Shown here: piece by piece, positions 46,367 to 58,324 of the stretch
Layout of the letters: every line of letters begins with the position of its first letter
Position numbering within the stretch: position 1 is the first letter of the stretch
DNA from: Vombatus ursinus
Lineage: Eukaryota > Chordata > Mammalia > Diprotodontia > Vombatidae
Reading direction: 5' to 3'
Assembly: GCF_900497805.2 (NCBI RefSeq)
Contig: NW_020954702.1
Span: 1,838,708-1,902,707, forward strand
DNA: 64,000 bases
Notes under the pieces: generated by a model
Databases searched by the model: none
What the model was told of the DNA's origin: nothing
What the model saw: the letters and a program-made list of their open reading frames with translations, nothing else
Translations under genes and position numbers: made by a program

Positions 46367-48870
46367 ATGAGGCGGAGCCAAAATGTTGGAGTAAAAGCAG
46401 GGACTTGCTTGAGCTCTCCCCCAAACCCCTCTAAATATAACTATAAAAAATGTCTCTAAACAAATTCTAGAGTACTAGAACCCACAAAAAGACAGAGTGA
46501 AACAAATTTCCAGCCCAAGACAACCTGGATAGTTGATGGGAAAGGTCTGTTGCTCTGGACGGGGAGAGGAGCACAGTTCAGTGTGGGCCACACAGGCAAA
46601 GACCAGACCTCTGCAAACCTGGAGCAGGCCTCAGCAGGCTACTGAATCACTAACAGCTGTGGCAGTTTCCAGACTTCTCAACCCAAAAATGCCAAAGATA
46701 ACTTAGAAGGTCAGTAGGAAAGGTCTCTCAGACCTGGGTGAAAGAGGAACATGATCCAGCCCCAGCCCTGCTACAGCCCCAGGGTGGCAGCTACTTTTAG
46801 AACTCTCAGCCAGTATGGGGATTTGGTGGCTAATCAGAGGGTGATTGCAGGGATTTCTTTGCTGGTGCTGAGACAGGATTCTTTTGCTTTGCCCATGCTT
46901 AGAGCTGGGTCACAGTCCTGGGTGGTAGTCCTGTGGCAAAAAAGAGTACTGGCATGGTGGAGAGGGAATCCTCCTCACAGATCCAAGGCAGAAAAGAGTG
47001 CTTGTGGTCACTTATATACCACAGTGCAGATCAGGAAAGGAGTAAACATTTTGCCTTTGATCATACCACCTTAGAAGAACTGAAAATTTACAGGTCTCTA
47101 GAAGTATCTCTGAAAACAGCTGTACAAAACTTTGAAGTTTGGGACAGTACATCCTCCACATTGGAAGCAGAGCTCTACCTTAACAAAGAGTTAAAAAGTC
47201 AAGTAATTGGCTGGGAACATGAGCAAACAACAGAAAAAAACTCAGACTATGGAATCTCATTTTTGTGACAAAGAAGATCAAAACATACAACCAGAAGAAA
47301 ACAAAGTCAAAGCTCCTACATCCAAAGCCTCCAAGAAAAATATGAATTGATCCCAGGCCATGGAAGAGCTCAAAAAGGATTTTTGAAAAACAAGTAAGAG
47401 AAATAGAGGAAAAATTGGGAAGAGAAATGAGAGTGATGCAACAAAATCATGAAAAATGAATCAACAGCTTGCTAAAAGAGACCCCCCCAAAAATCAAGAA
47501 AATAACACCTTAAAAAATAGACTAACCCAAATGGCAAAAGAGGTCCAAAAAGCCAATAAGAAGAAGAATGCCTTCAAAAGCAGAATTGGCCAAATGGAAA
47601 AGGAGGTCCAAAAGCTTACTGAAGAAAGTAATTAATTAAAAATTAGAATGGAGCAAATGGAAGCTAATGACACTATGAGAAATCAAGAAACTATAAAACA
47701 AAACCAAAAGAATGAAAAAATAGAAGACAATGTGAAATATCTCTTTGGAAAAATAACTGACCTAGAAAATAGATCCAGGAAAGATAATTAAAAAATTTTT
47801 GGATTACCTGACAGCCATGATCAATAAAAGAGCCTAAACATCATCTATAACTAAAGGGTAAAATAGAAATTGAAAGAATCCACCAATTACCTCTTGAAAG
47901 AGATCCCAAAATGAAAACTGCCAGGAATATTATAACCAAATTCCAGAGTTCCCAGGTCAAGGAAAAAATATTGCAAGTAGCCAGAAAGAAACAATTCAAG
48001 ATTGTGGAAACACAATCAGTATAACACAAGATTTAGCAGCTTCTACATTAAAGAATCAGAGGATTTGGAATATGATATTCTGAAGATCAAAGGAGCTAGG
48101 ACTAAAACCAACAATCACTTACCCTGCAAAACTGAGTATAATCCTTCGGGGTGGGGGGGGGGGGATGGAGATTCAGTGAAATAGAGGACTTTCAAGCATT
48201 CTTGATGAAAAGACCAGAGCTGAATAGAAAATTTAACTTTCAAATACAAGACTTGAGAGAAGCATGAAAAGGTAAACAGGAAAGAGAAATCCTAAGGGAC
48301 TTATCAAAGTTGAACTGTTTATATTCCTTCATGGAAAGATGATATTTGTAACTCATGAGACCTTTCTCATTATTATGGTAGTTGGAGGGAATATATATAG
48401 CAGAGGGCACAGGGTGAGTTGAATATGAAGAGATGATATCTAAAAAATAAAATTAAGGGGTGAGATAGGATTGTACAAGGAGAAGGACAAAGGAAGAGGT
48501 AGAATGGGGCAAATTATCTCACATAGAAGAGAGAAGAAAAAGCACCAAAATCTATGGGACACAGCCAAAGTAGTACTTAAGGGGAAATTTATATCTTGAG
48601 ATGATTAGTTTACCTGTCAGATCTACAGAGAAAGGAAAAATTTGGGATCAAACAAGATATAAAGAGCATTAAAAATGTAAAATAGATCATTTTTATTACA
48701 TTAAATTAAAAAAGTTTTTGCACAAACAAATGCAACCAAAATTAGAAAGAAAGCAGAAAACTGGGGGGCAATTTTGCAGCAAGTATCTCTGATAAAGGCT
48801 TTATTTTTCAAATATACAGAGAACTGAGTCAAATTTATAAGAATACAAGTCATTCCCCGAGCAATAAATA
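46367..48870 (+). repeat. L1 LINE 5' UTR, ORF1, gapped ORF2 (third of three)
   Basis: Starts GATGAGGCGGAGCCAAAATG, the common marsupial L1 5' end. 5' UTR to 47218; ORF1 begins at ATG 47219 (MSKQQKKTQTMESHF) and has stops. The RNA-binding C-terminal part runs to about 48290. ORF2 is mostly missing: only a patch at 48541-48610 (ACAGCCAAAGTAGTACTTAA) and a late patch at 48650-48870 remain. Confidence 0.85.
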
Positions 48871-49235
48871 AAACAATAAATTTCCATTTCAAGAAAACCT
48901 ATATAATAAATACTGCACATTGTTTTCAAATCTGCCAAGCTTTCCTTTGCTTCCTTGTTGGTTTTCTTTTGTTCTCCACTGTGCACTTTTTACTTTATTT
49001 TTTCCCCTCCCTTGACCTCCCACCCTGAAGAAGGCTACAATTAAATATGTATGTGTATGTATTCACATTCTAAGCTACAATTACTTGTGTATTTTCCTCC
49101 TTCCTATTTTGGTGTGTTGTCTCATTGTCATTCTCTTTAAGGAAGATATTGATTGTTTCTATGATCTGTTCTTTGGCCCACTTATTTTTTAGGATTAGAT
49201 TATTTAGTTTCCATTTAATTTTTAATCTTTCCACT
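48871..49235 (-). repeat. Inverted L1 pieces (3' UTR and endonuclease end)
   Basis: 48960-49080 looks antisense to an L1 3' UTR. 49085-49235 is antisense to the end of the ORF2 endonuclease (minus-strand frame WKLNNLILKNKWAKEQIIET). They sit between two sense-oriented L1 patches, so the region was rearranged or formed by twin priming. Confidence 0.65.
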
Positions 49236-50342
49236 ACCAAAATTAGAAAGAAAGCAGAAAACTGGGGGAAATTTTGCAGCAAGTATCTCTGATAAAGGCT
49301 TTATTTTTCAAATATACAGAGAACTGAATCAAATTTATAAGCATACAAATCATTTCCCAAGCAATAAATGATTAAAGGATATGAACAAGCAGTTTGCAAA
49401 GAAATCAAAGCTACTATAGTAACATGAAAAAAATGCTCTAAATCATATTGGCTAGAGAAATTAAAATTAAAACAATTCTGAGATACCACTTCACACCTAT
49501 CAGATTGGCTAATATGACAAAAAAGAAAATGATAAATTTTGGAGGGCATATGAGAAAACTGGGAACACTAATGCACTATTGGTGGAGTTGTGAACTGATC
49601 CAAAAATTCTGGAGAGCACTTTGAAACTATGCCCAAAGTACTATAAAACTGTGTATACCCTTTGATCCAACATACCACTGCTAGGTCTATTTCCCAAAGA
49701 GATTTTTAAAAGGGGGTGGGGTGAGAAGGACCTATATATACAAAAATATTTATAGCAGTTCTTCTGTGGTGACTAAGAACTGGATATTGAGAGGCTAGCC
49801 ATCAATTGGGAATGGCTGAACAAGTTGTGGTATATGATTGTGTTGGAATTTTATTGCAAGCAAGACAATTTCAGAAAAACCTGGAAAAGCTTACTTGAAC
49901 TGATGCAAAGTGAAGTGAACAGAACCATGACAATGTTGTACACAGTAATAGCAATATTGTATGATGAAAACTGTGAATGACTTAACTATTCTCAGCAATA
50001 CAATGATCCAAGACAATCTTAAAGGACTCATGATGAATCATGATATCCACCTTCAGTAAAGAACTGATATTATCTGAAAACAGACTGAAGCACACTATTT
50101 TTCACTTTCTTTTTTTTAATTCTTTTTTTTTGTTTGAGTCTTCTTGTACCAAATGACTAATATGGAAATGTTTTACTTGATTGCACATGTATAACCTATA
50201 TCAGATTGCTTGCTGTCTCAGGGAGGAGAGAGGGGAGTGAAGGAGGGAGGAAGGAACAGAATTTGGAACTCAAAACTTAAAAAAAAAAATTAAAAATTGT
50301 TTTAGCATGTAATTGAGAGAAAATAAAATATTATTTAAAAAT
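49236..50342 (+). repeat. L1 LINE ORF2 C-terminus, 3' UTR and poly(A)
   Basis: ORF2 end in clear order: GAGATACCACTTCACACCTA, TTGGTGGAGTTGTGAACTGA, TACCCTTTGATCCAACATAC, GAACAAGTTGTGGTATATGA. The 3' UTR (50030-50280) follows, then an A-rich end. The first 134 bases repeat 48735-48869 almost exactly. Confidence 0.9.
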
Positions 50343-53300
50343 AAAATTCTTGTTTCTTAGTAAATTCATTTTATTTTCACTAGAAATTATTGTGATTATG
50401 AGTTTTAAAGAGAATGGTGACCAATCCCATTTCCCTGTATTGTAGATTAAGAAACAGCCTCTTTAAGCAAGCTACGCATATGCTTACTGTATTTCAATGT
50501 TTTCTTTAGACTATGTAGATAACCTATAGTTTTGATGTTTTCATTTGTTTTAGCAACATAAAAAAGTATACTTTTCAAATATGTCAAACTTTCAAAACCT
50601 GAATACCAGCTATGTTATGCTATGAGAATTACAAAAAGATTGAGTGGAAGGGTTCTATATAGTCGAAAAACTAATTTTTCCCCCTCAGAAGCCTGTTCTG
50701 ATGAAGACTATAACGATAATGCATCCCTACCATTGCTAGTGGATGTTGTATACATAATTTTGGACAGACAAAATTAGAAAACAATAAATGCGAGGAAAGA
50801 AGAGCCCAGAGATTTTAAATCTCAAATTGAAAGGATAAAAATAATGCCTATAGGATATTGGAATATCTTAATGGGGAAAGAAGAGAGAAGGGTTGTGCCT
50901 TTTACTCAGAAAACTTGCATTACATTATCTTTTCATCTGAGAACCACTTAGTTAAGTTACAAAATAAAATTGCAGAGTAGGAATGTTCAGTCTTTTAATT
51001 GCTATATCTAGTAGAAAGGACTTTTTTAATACCAGAAGAAGTCATAGTTTGTTGTATAAATAAGACAAGCATTTCTAGACTCAGATTAATTTTTGATGAC
51101 TTCGACATTCCACAACATCATTATATTAGGCAGCACAATTCCATCTCTGGTTGATGGGCAGAAAAAGTGGGCTGCTTGCCAGGTAGACATTTTCATGACT
51201 CCCAGCCTCCAAAGGTGATGTGTTTTTTAGCTAATTCAATGAAAAGTGGGCTAAACTTTGGATCTAAATGAGACAATAGCTGCCTTTGCAGTGTCAGCAG
51301 AATGTTTTATGGGAATGAACTCTACATTTGGCAGAGAAACATGTGACCTTATAGTTGAGATTTTGTTATCCTGCCAACCGAGACTTGGAAAGCAGGACCT
51401 GTTCAGACGTTTTCCCTTTTCCCTTACATGGCATAGAAAATTTTTGACTTTAGCCAGACTCAGCAAGCTATTGAGCTTGGAAGCACAACTTTTTTTTTTT
51501 TTTTTTGGCTTCTTTTTTGGTAGACCACAAAAAGTTGGCCCTTTCAGGTCTGATAAATTCTGTTGTTTAAAAAGGAAAAATATAAACAGAATATTTAGAG
51601 ATAATAAATGAATCAGAATAAAAAGTATCTCAGTTTTTTTCTTTTTAAAAACCTTATTTTAAAAATCATTGGAATAGCTTATAAATCAGTTAGGCCCCCC
51701 CCCCGCCATTTAATGAATAAACATTTGAAAATGAGCTCATTGCAGTAGAAAGTACTGACCTGACAGTCTGTCTTTGCTTCACAGACCTACACAATCCTCA
51801 TTTATAAAGTCAACAGGCTGGATGAATTTCCTGGTTTATCCTGCCTTTTACCCCTGAGATTCTGCTTGTGGAAAGGCTTGGTGTAGCTTTTGCATAATGC
51901 TCTTTTGCCTGGAATTCTGAGGATAATAAAAGGAGACAAACATATTTGCCTGTTTTACTTAGAAATAATGGGCTCCCTAGAAGAAACAAATCAGTTTGTG
52001 CCACATGCAAGAGTTCTGAAGAAAGAAAGAAAAAAAGACTCTCTTGATCTCACCCAAAACAAAACAATTTTTAAAAAAAGATTTACCTAATTACAGAGAT
52101 CTGTGATATAGCTTTTTAAAAATAACATAACTATATGAGTCTTATTAATTTTTGGGGCTTTAAAAAAATTATTGCATAAATAAACAGTATTTTACCCTGG
52201 TTGAAACACACCTTTTCTATCACATATAACCAATATAAAATAATGTCTTTTTTCTTTCTTTTTCCATCTATTTTTATAGAAGGGGATCCTTATACTTTAG
52301 ACTTACTATATCTAACTGCTACTCAATTTTCTTTTCTTTTATTTTTAGCTTATTTTTTCTCATCCTAATTAACATTAGAAAAATAAGTAAAAATAAAAAT
52401 ATGTGCACAAAGAGTAGGAACACCTTTTTTGTTTTATTAAACACTCAGTTTTGCAGAGACATTGAAAAACGGCTGTACTTTCTCATTCAGTATTAGTTTC
52501 AGATACCTAAGAAAAAGTGAATGGTTAGGAATTTTTTGTTAAAGAAATTAATTTTTATTTATTCAATATGAAATAAGAAAAAGTACTCCTAAACTGACTA
52601 GGCAAAAAGCTCAATTTTACATAGGCACTCCCTTTATAATAAAAAAGGGGGGATTTCTAGTAAATTTATAAATCATGTATAAGTCATTTACAAAGAATTC
52701 AGCATGATTTTAAAAAGAATAAAAGGTAAACTTCTTAAAAACATTTCTGGGAAGCAAATTTTAATTCCAAATAGTATCATAGTCTTAAAAAAAAAGACAT
52801 TCAGTGAAGAAACCATTGGCCTAGAATAATTACAATATTGTACCCATTAAGTATTTTAGAGAAAAGTAATTATACATTTCTCATAAGTTTAAAGCAAAGT
52901 ATTATCTCATCAGATGAATTGCTGTTTAATTTTTTCCTATCCTTTGAAATTTGTTTCAATAAAAATTAAATTTTGTGTAAAATGCCTATATTTTGTTTTT
53001 GAAATAAAATACATTATGATGATATAGATTTGGGCTGTAAGTCTATTAGGACATGAACAGTAACTTTATTAACTCATTTTGCAGTACCGTGTATTTCTAA
53101 TGTTCGTTTATACAAATTACTGATTTTAGCATTATCTGAACTAGACAAATACTTCTATTTATTGTTTTATCCTGTGTCAATAAATTCCAAATAAGTCTTG
53201 TGAGAAAGTATCTCCCAAATCCGTAAAATTAAAACTAGTTCTTAAAATACTGGTCTTGAGCACAATCTGCTTCTCACTCTTATGCAATAGATTTACATTT

Positions 53301-53746
53301 AAATTCATTTTTTCTTATAATTTTGTAATATTCCTATTTGTTATATTCATCTTACTACTTTTATGTTTACCATTTCTTTTCTCTCTTTTAAAACTATTGA
53401 TTATTGACATGACCAAACTTCTGTTACCTTTTAAACAGAAACATTCTATGCAAATATTTACATTATATGTATAGATATATAAATATGTACATATATATGT
53501 GTGTCTACACACATATACATTTATATTCACTCATTTTTTTGTATTGGAAAAAATGCAGTTGAACTGCATGAATTGTAGACATGAGTAGGCTCATTTGAAA
53601 TGTGTATTCTTGGATTGATATTAGGTTATTATAGGTTTTTTAAAATAGCTTAATTTGATAAATCAATATAATTCTTTAGCAACAATAATTTTATCAAGTA
53701 TTTATAACAAAATTCTGCACTAATAGAGAGATTGTGTATGATATAT

Positions 53747-53828
53747 CCAACTGGTACAAACCCGTAGATCCGATCTTGTGGTGAAATTGATTTCACAAGC
53801 TCGCCTCTTTGGGTCTGTTTCGGTGTGG
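53747..53828 (+). ncRNA. MIR99A: microRNA precursor mir-99a
   Basis: The 5' mature arm at 53759-53780 starts AACCCGTAGATCCGAT and ends CTTGTG. T at its base 16 separates miR-99a from miR-100 (A there). The 3' arm at 53796-53817 (CAAGCTCGCC...GGGTCTG) pairs with it across a loop of about 15 bases (GTGAAATTGATTTCA). Against the human precursor as I remember it the 5' arm is identical, while the 3' arm differs at its bases 10 and 14. The mature RNA is made by Drosha and Dicer and loaded in Argonaute; miR-99/100 targets include mTOR-pathway mRNAs. It is cotranscribed in human with let-7c from the MIR99AHG host RNA; no host exon or promoter is recognisable here. Confidence 0.97.
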
Positions 53829-54489
53829 TAATCTAAAAAATGCTACATTATCATCCTTCTAATGATATTTGGGAGGAGAATATCATTAAACCTGTGATCT
53901 TATTACATTAAGGAGGAATATTTTCTCTTAAAAATGATTCTTTTTTATTTTGTTGTCATTCATATTATAAGTCTAAAGTATATATGTTAGGACTTAGTTT
54001 TCAATCATCTGGAAAATTTGTTTGAATTCTGATACCATATCTAGTCAATTGATAAAAACATTAAACATTTTAAAAGGAATGAACAGAAAACATACCAGCA
54101 AAACATATCTGTGTATATCAGTGTCAATGACTATAATAATCACAGACTTCAGTAAATATTTTTAAAATAAAACTGAATTTATGAGATTGCCAATAGTTTT
54201 TTTTCCTTTAAACTCAGGGTGGTATTGACTTGAACTACAATAATTTATCTTCAAATTTCAACAGAAATAATCTCATAAGACTGTATAATACACTAGTTAT
54301 ATTTTACAAATAAGGGACTTTTCCAGCCATTGGACCAATCTATTTATTAGTAAAATATTGAGTTAATATAGTATTTTACATTTTGCCACCTATATTAATA
54401 TTCATAGACCTTATGTATAATAACAGCCATATTTGAAGAAGCTATCTGAAGATACAATGAAGAAATTACATCATCACTGGAAGTTGTGT

Positions 54490-54573
54490 GCATCCAGGTA
54501 GAGGTAGTAGGTTGTATGGTTTAGAGTTATACCCTGGGAGTTAACCGTACAACCTTCTAGCTTTCCTTGGAGC
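54490..54573 (+). ncRNA. MIRLET7C: microRNA precursor let-7c, base-1 variant
   Basis: Precursor aligns with human let-7c over its full length. The 5' arm at 54500-54521 reads AGAGGTAGTAGG then TTGTATGGTT; the seed (bases 2-8, GAGGTAG) is intact, but base 1 is A where let-7 family members have U. The 3' arm at 54545-54566 (CCGTACAACC...CTTTCC) has C for U at its base 2. The loop keeps ACCCTGGGAGTTAA. GG TTGTATGG at the 3' end of the arm identifies let-7c rather than let-7a (TATAGTT). It lies 741 bases after miR-99a, same strand, as in human. let-7 represses growth and cell-cycle mRNAs such as RAS, HMGA2 and LIN28; its precursor is controlled by LIN28. Confidence 0.96.
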
Positions 54574-54744
54574 ACACTTGAACCATCAGGAAGTCTTCAT
54601 CATTTTAATTTGCTGTCAAACTCTGTGCAAAAAGGTATTGTTTCAAGACTTTGAAGAATAATTACCCTGATACTTTATTGGATTTGAAACAATTCCAGCT
54701 GTACTGATTACTTAATTCATTCATTCATTTTACTATTCAGTCAA

Positions 54745-55500
54745 ATAATATGAACAAAGGCAACATGAGTTTGGTGCCTGGTTCACTATCATTCTTTTGT
54801 CTGCATCTCTTGCCCTCATACTAGGAGACTTCAACATATGTATTTATACTCCCTCAATCGTACGTATTGAAACCAGGTCCTAAATATAACAATAATAACA
54901 ATAATGAACATTTATATAGTGCTTACTATGTGTCAGACACTTTTAGAATTATTATCTCACAACAACTCTGGGAGGTAGGTGTTATTATTATTCCCATTCT
55001 ACAGATAAAGAAACTGAGGCATACAAAGGTTAAGTGACTTGCCCAGGGTTACACAGCTAATAAGTGACTGAGCCCATATTTGAATCTGGGTCTTCTAACT
55101 CCAGGCCCATCACTTTGTCCACTCTGCTACCTAGTTGACCCTCTACTCATTTCCCATGAACTACACATGACGATGACCTTGCCATAACCCACAAATGTTC
55201 TATTTCTATGTTCATGAACTCTAAAATCCCTTTATCTGATTATGGCTTTTTATCTTTTCATCTTTCCCTATGCCTTATGATCCCTAAAGCTAATGTTTTT
55301 CTCCATACTCATCATGACCATAACTTCTCAGTTCTTTCTCAGTCCTTGTACTGGTTGCACTCTCCTCCATTTCCTCCCTCAACCCCTTGATGAACCAACT
55401 TAACACTACACAATCCAACACCTTTTTCTCCCTTGCCTCCTTGTTCTAACAAAGATCATGCCTTGTCAGGCTCCATACCTGGATTATAACAACCTTCTTT
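54745..55500 (+). repeat. L2 LINE endonuclease-to-RT linker, split by MIR
   Basis: 54770-54880 matches the L2 endonuclease end (CTAGGAGACTTCAACATATG, encoding LGDFNI). After the MIR, L2 wording resumes (CTCATTTCCCATGAACTACA, CTTTATCTGATTATGGCTTT) as in the L2 at 36050-36330. Confidence 0.75.
54893..55137 (-). repeat. MIR SINE, full length, inside L2
   Basis: Antisense MIR from TTTATATAGTGCTTACTATG through CTACAGATAAAGAAACTGAG and GTGACTTGCCCAGGGTTACA to the head CCACTCTGCTACCTAGTTG. Confidence 0.9.
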
Positions 55501-55732
55501 GTTCCCTCCCCTATTCCTTAATAAGATGGCCCTAAATCCTTCATATCATCAGCCCTCCCAATACACTGTCCAACCTCGTCAACTCCACACCAGTGACCTT
55601 GCCCCCATAAGGGTACCATACCAGATGCCTAACATCTTAGGAGGACTCCAACCTGAAAGCTGCTCTATGATGAGTGAGTCCTTCCCTGGAACTTCCACAT
55701 CTGAGAAGACCTGGCCATGCTGTGCACTCTTT
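55501..55732. other. Unassigned sequence between L2 and RTE-like SINE
   Basis: About 230 bases with overlapping frames on both strands (94 and 62 residues), no family recognised. It could be an unnamed repeat. Confidence 0.3.
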
Positions 55733-56160
55733 ACTGTTGTTTGTTCTTCATTCTTGAAGAGGACCATGACACCAGGAAGCTGATGCCATGACTTCCAAGT
55801 GAATTGGATTTAAGTGAGGGAGGGCTGTGCAAAGTCACTAGCCTAATTGTCTCCTCTGGAGCCATCTGGGTCCAGTGGCAAGATATAGATCAGGATCTTT
55901 ATTTACTTTTTTTTAGGTAATTGGGGTTAAGTGACTTGCCCAGGGTCACACAGCTAGTAAGTGACAAGTGTTTGGTCTGAGACCGGATTTGAACTCAGGT
56001 CCTCCTGACTTCAGGGCCGGTGCTCTATCCACTGTGCCACCTAGCTGCCCCTGATCAAGATCTTTATTAATGGATCACCTCTGGCCTGCCTTCACCCATA
56101 CTGCTTGGCCCTCTGGGAAAAATAATCTGCCTGAACTCATTCTTCAGTGGTTAATAGCTA
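55733..56160 (-). repeat. RTE-related SINE, second copy, split by MAR1
   Basis: Reverse complement of the family seen at 12452-12720: TTCATTCTTGAAGAGGACCA, GAAGCTGATGCCATGACTTC, GGGAGGGCTGTGCAAAGTCA, CCTCTGGAGCCATCTGGGTC. The copy is cut by a SINE at 55904-56052 and continues to about 56160, where the match is weak. Confidence 0.55.
55904..56052 (-). repeat. MAR1/WSINE1-type SINE with 16-bp duplication
   Basis: Antisense copy: T-rich tail, GGGTTAAGTGACTTGCCCAG, GGATTTGAACTCAGGTCC, GCCACCTAGCTGCCCC. Flanks GATCAGGATCTTTATT (55888-55903) and GATCAAGATCTTTATT (56053-56068) differ at one base. Confidence 0.93.
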
Positions 56161-56164
56161 GTTA

Positions 56165-58240
56165 GGAAAAGCTTATTAGTATTATGATTATTAGTTCTTC
56201 TTATTCTGTTTACTTCATTTTGCATCAGTTCATTTGAGTCTTTCTGGGTTTCTCTGAAACCATCTCCATCATTATTTCTTAGAGAATAATAGTACTCCAT
56301 CACATTTACATATTATGATTTATTCAGCTACTCACCAATTGATGGGCACCTTCCATCCCTCACTGCATTTCCAATTCTTTGTCATGGCAAAAAGAGATGC
56401 TATAAATATTTTTTCATCCTTATTTAGAGTTTGTTTTACTTGAGACTAATCCCTCATTTAATCTATTCTCCTTCTATTTTCCCTTTCCCTCCAGTTTCCC
56501 TCTTGAGTGAAATGTATTTATATATCCTACCATATTATATATGTATGTTTATATACATTCTTCCCTCCTTTGTTCAGTTCAGATAAGAGTGAAATTAAAG
56601 TCTTTTGATCCTCCCACTCCTTCTTCCCTGTTTATATAAAGTTCTACTTGAATCTCAATATCCCCACACCTGTCTCTCCCTTCCTCCAGTGTATTTCTCT
56701 TCCCCTCCTTTTACATTTTCATATAATCATCAGAGCATAACAGAAACACTTCTAGGTACTCTGTCTAATTAGACTCTATGACCCCCGATAATGATAGGGT
56801 TCTGAAGGAACATATATCATCCTCCATATTGGAATATAAACAGTTTATTCCTGCTTAGTGCTTTATGAATGCTTATGTTTATGTTTCATACTTCTCATTA
56901 GTCTTGTATTTGTGCTCCATAATAACCTTTTCATCTGGAATGCCTGGAAGTACTTTGTTTCATTAAAGGTACATATTTTCCCCTGCAGGTCATTTAGTTT
57001 TGCTGTGATATAACTTATATTTTCTTCCATTTTTTCAGTCTTCTGATTTTGTTTTCAATGTATCTTATTGCTTCATGTAATCATTGGGTTTTATTTGGTC
57101 CATTTTCATTTTTAGTGAGTTCGTTGCTCGGGCAAGGTTTTGTACTTATTGTGTCAAGCTATTTATTCCCTTTCCAATTCTCCTATATTTCTCATTTTTT
57201 TTTCCATTTTTTCTCTCAAGTGCTCTCATTCCATTTATAAATATATTTTAAATTCTTTTTTTAAAAACTCTTGTTCCATCTCTTTGAGGAATTCTAGTTG
57301 AATTTATGTACAAGCTGTGTTTTTCTCTAAGGCTTTCCTTATAGGTATTTTGAAATCATTCTCTCCTTTTGGATCTGTGTCAAGATTCCCTGTCACCATA
57401 ATGGCTTTTTATAGCGGGATTCTCTTTTTGTTTGCCCATTCTTACAGCCTACTTCTTGGCTTCAGACTTAATACTGGGAATGGGCTCTGATTCATTTCTT
57501 GAGGGAATATCTGAGCTGGTCTTGTTGCTGATTTCTTGGGGTATTGATTTTATTCTGGGTTACAGGAACAGGCTAGAGACCTGCATGCTTTTAGTACTCT
57601 TATAGTATTCTGATCTGAGACAAAGTCTGATTGCTACCCTTCCTGATCTGAGTTCTACAAGTTCCTGATCTGGTTTTCAGTCTGAGCAACAATAGACAGT
57701 CCTGGACTCAGTCCCTATCATCCAACTGGAAAAGTCCATTGGTTCAAAGTGGCAGAATTTTAGGTTCCACTATGGTCTGGGATTCCTGCCCTGGTTATTC
57801 CTCTGATGGCTGGGCAGATGTTGGACCTGTGACCCATATCTGTTCCTGGGGCCCCAACCACACCATTGCTGCTTGCTACTGAACTTGTTCCCATCTAGGT
57901 ACACTGTCCAGGCCCCCTATACCAGGGAAGAACATTCCTGTGGTATTCTTCTCAGTCCACTTTGGATCTATGATCCAGAAATGGATAATGGACAATAAAG
58001 CTGACAGTTGGCACCTGTCCCCATCTTGGTATAGGTCTGGTGGTGGCCTGTTATGGGTCTGGGACAGCCTGTTGCCCTGGTGAACAGCCTCTCTCCGGGT
58101 GCTAAAGTGTTCAGCATGGTGTGCTCCTGGCCTGATCTGTTCTTAGTATCTAAAGACTTCTTTCTGTCTTCTTATGCCAAACTAGGCTGGGAAAAAATGA
58201 TATATTGTGACATTATTTAGATTTTCCCCATCAGGACTTA
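56165..58240 (-). repeat. L1 LINE pieces: 3' end, then ORF1/5' UTR
   Basis: 56190-56430 is antisense to the ORF2 C-terminus (CATTTTGCATCAGTTCATTT, TCAGCTACTCACCAATTGATG). 56820-57400 looks antisense to ORF1 and 57400-58240 is GC-richer, as expected of a 5' UTR. ORF2 is missing between, so this is either a HAL1-like element or two joined fragments. Confidence 0.55.
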
Positions 58241-58324
58241 GTCTGGTATATTTTTGGATCTGTCTGAAGGAGTTTCATGGTGGGGAGCTCTGTTTTACTG
58301 CCTCCTACAATTATGCCAACTTGG

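Larger units (their letters stand above)
50345..54740. other. Repeat-poor island around the microRNA pair
   Basis: About 4.4 kb in which I recognise no LINE, SINE, LTR or DNA transposon, only a T run (51489-51506), a C run (51694-51703) and AT-rich runs. Everywhere else in the window repeats follow each other every few hundred bases. The only named features are the two hairpins. The 117-residue frame at 51258-51611 crosses the T run and lacks signs of coding. Confidence 0.6.

Noticed and set aside
51258-51611. 117-residue frame in the repeat-poor island
   Set aside because: Runs through an 18-T run encoding a phenylalanine stretch, no family signature, no upstream or downstream exon signals that I can see.
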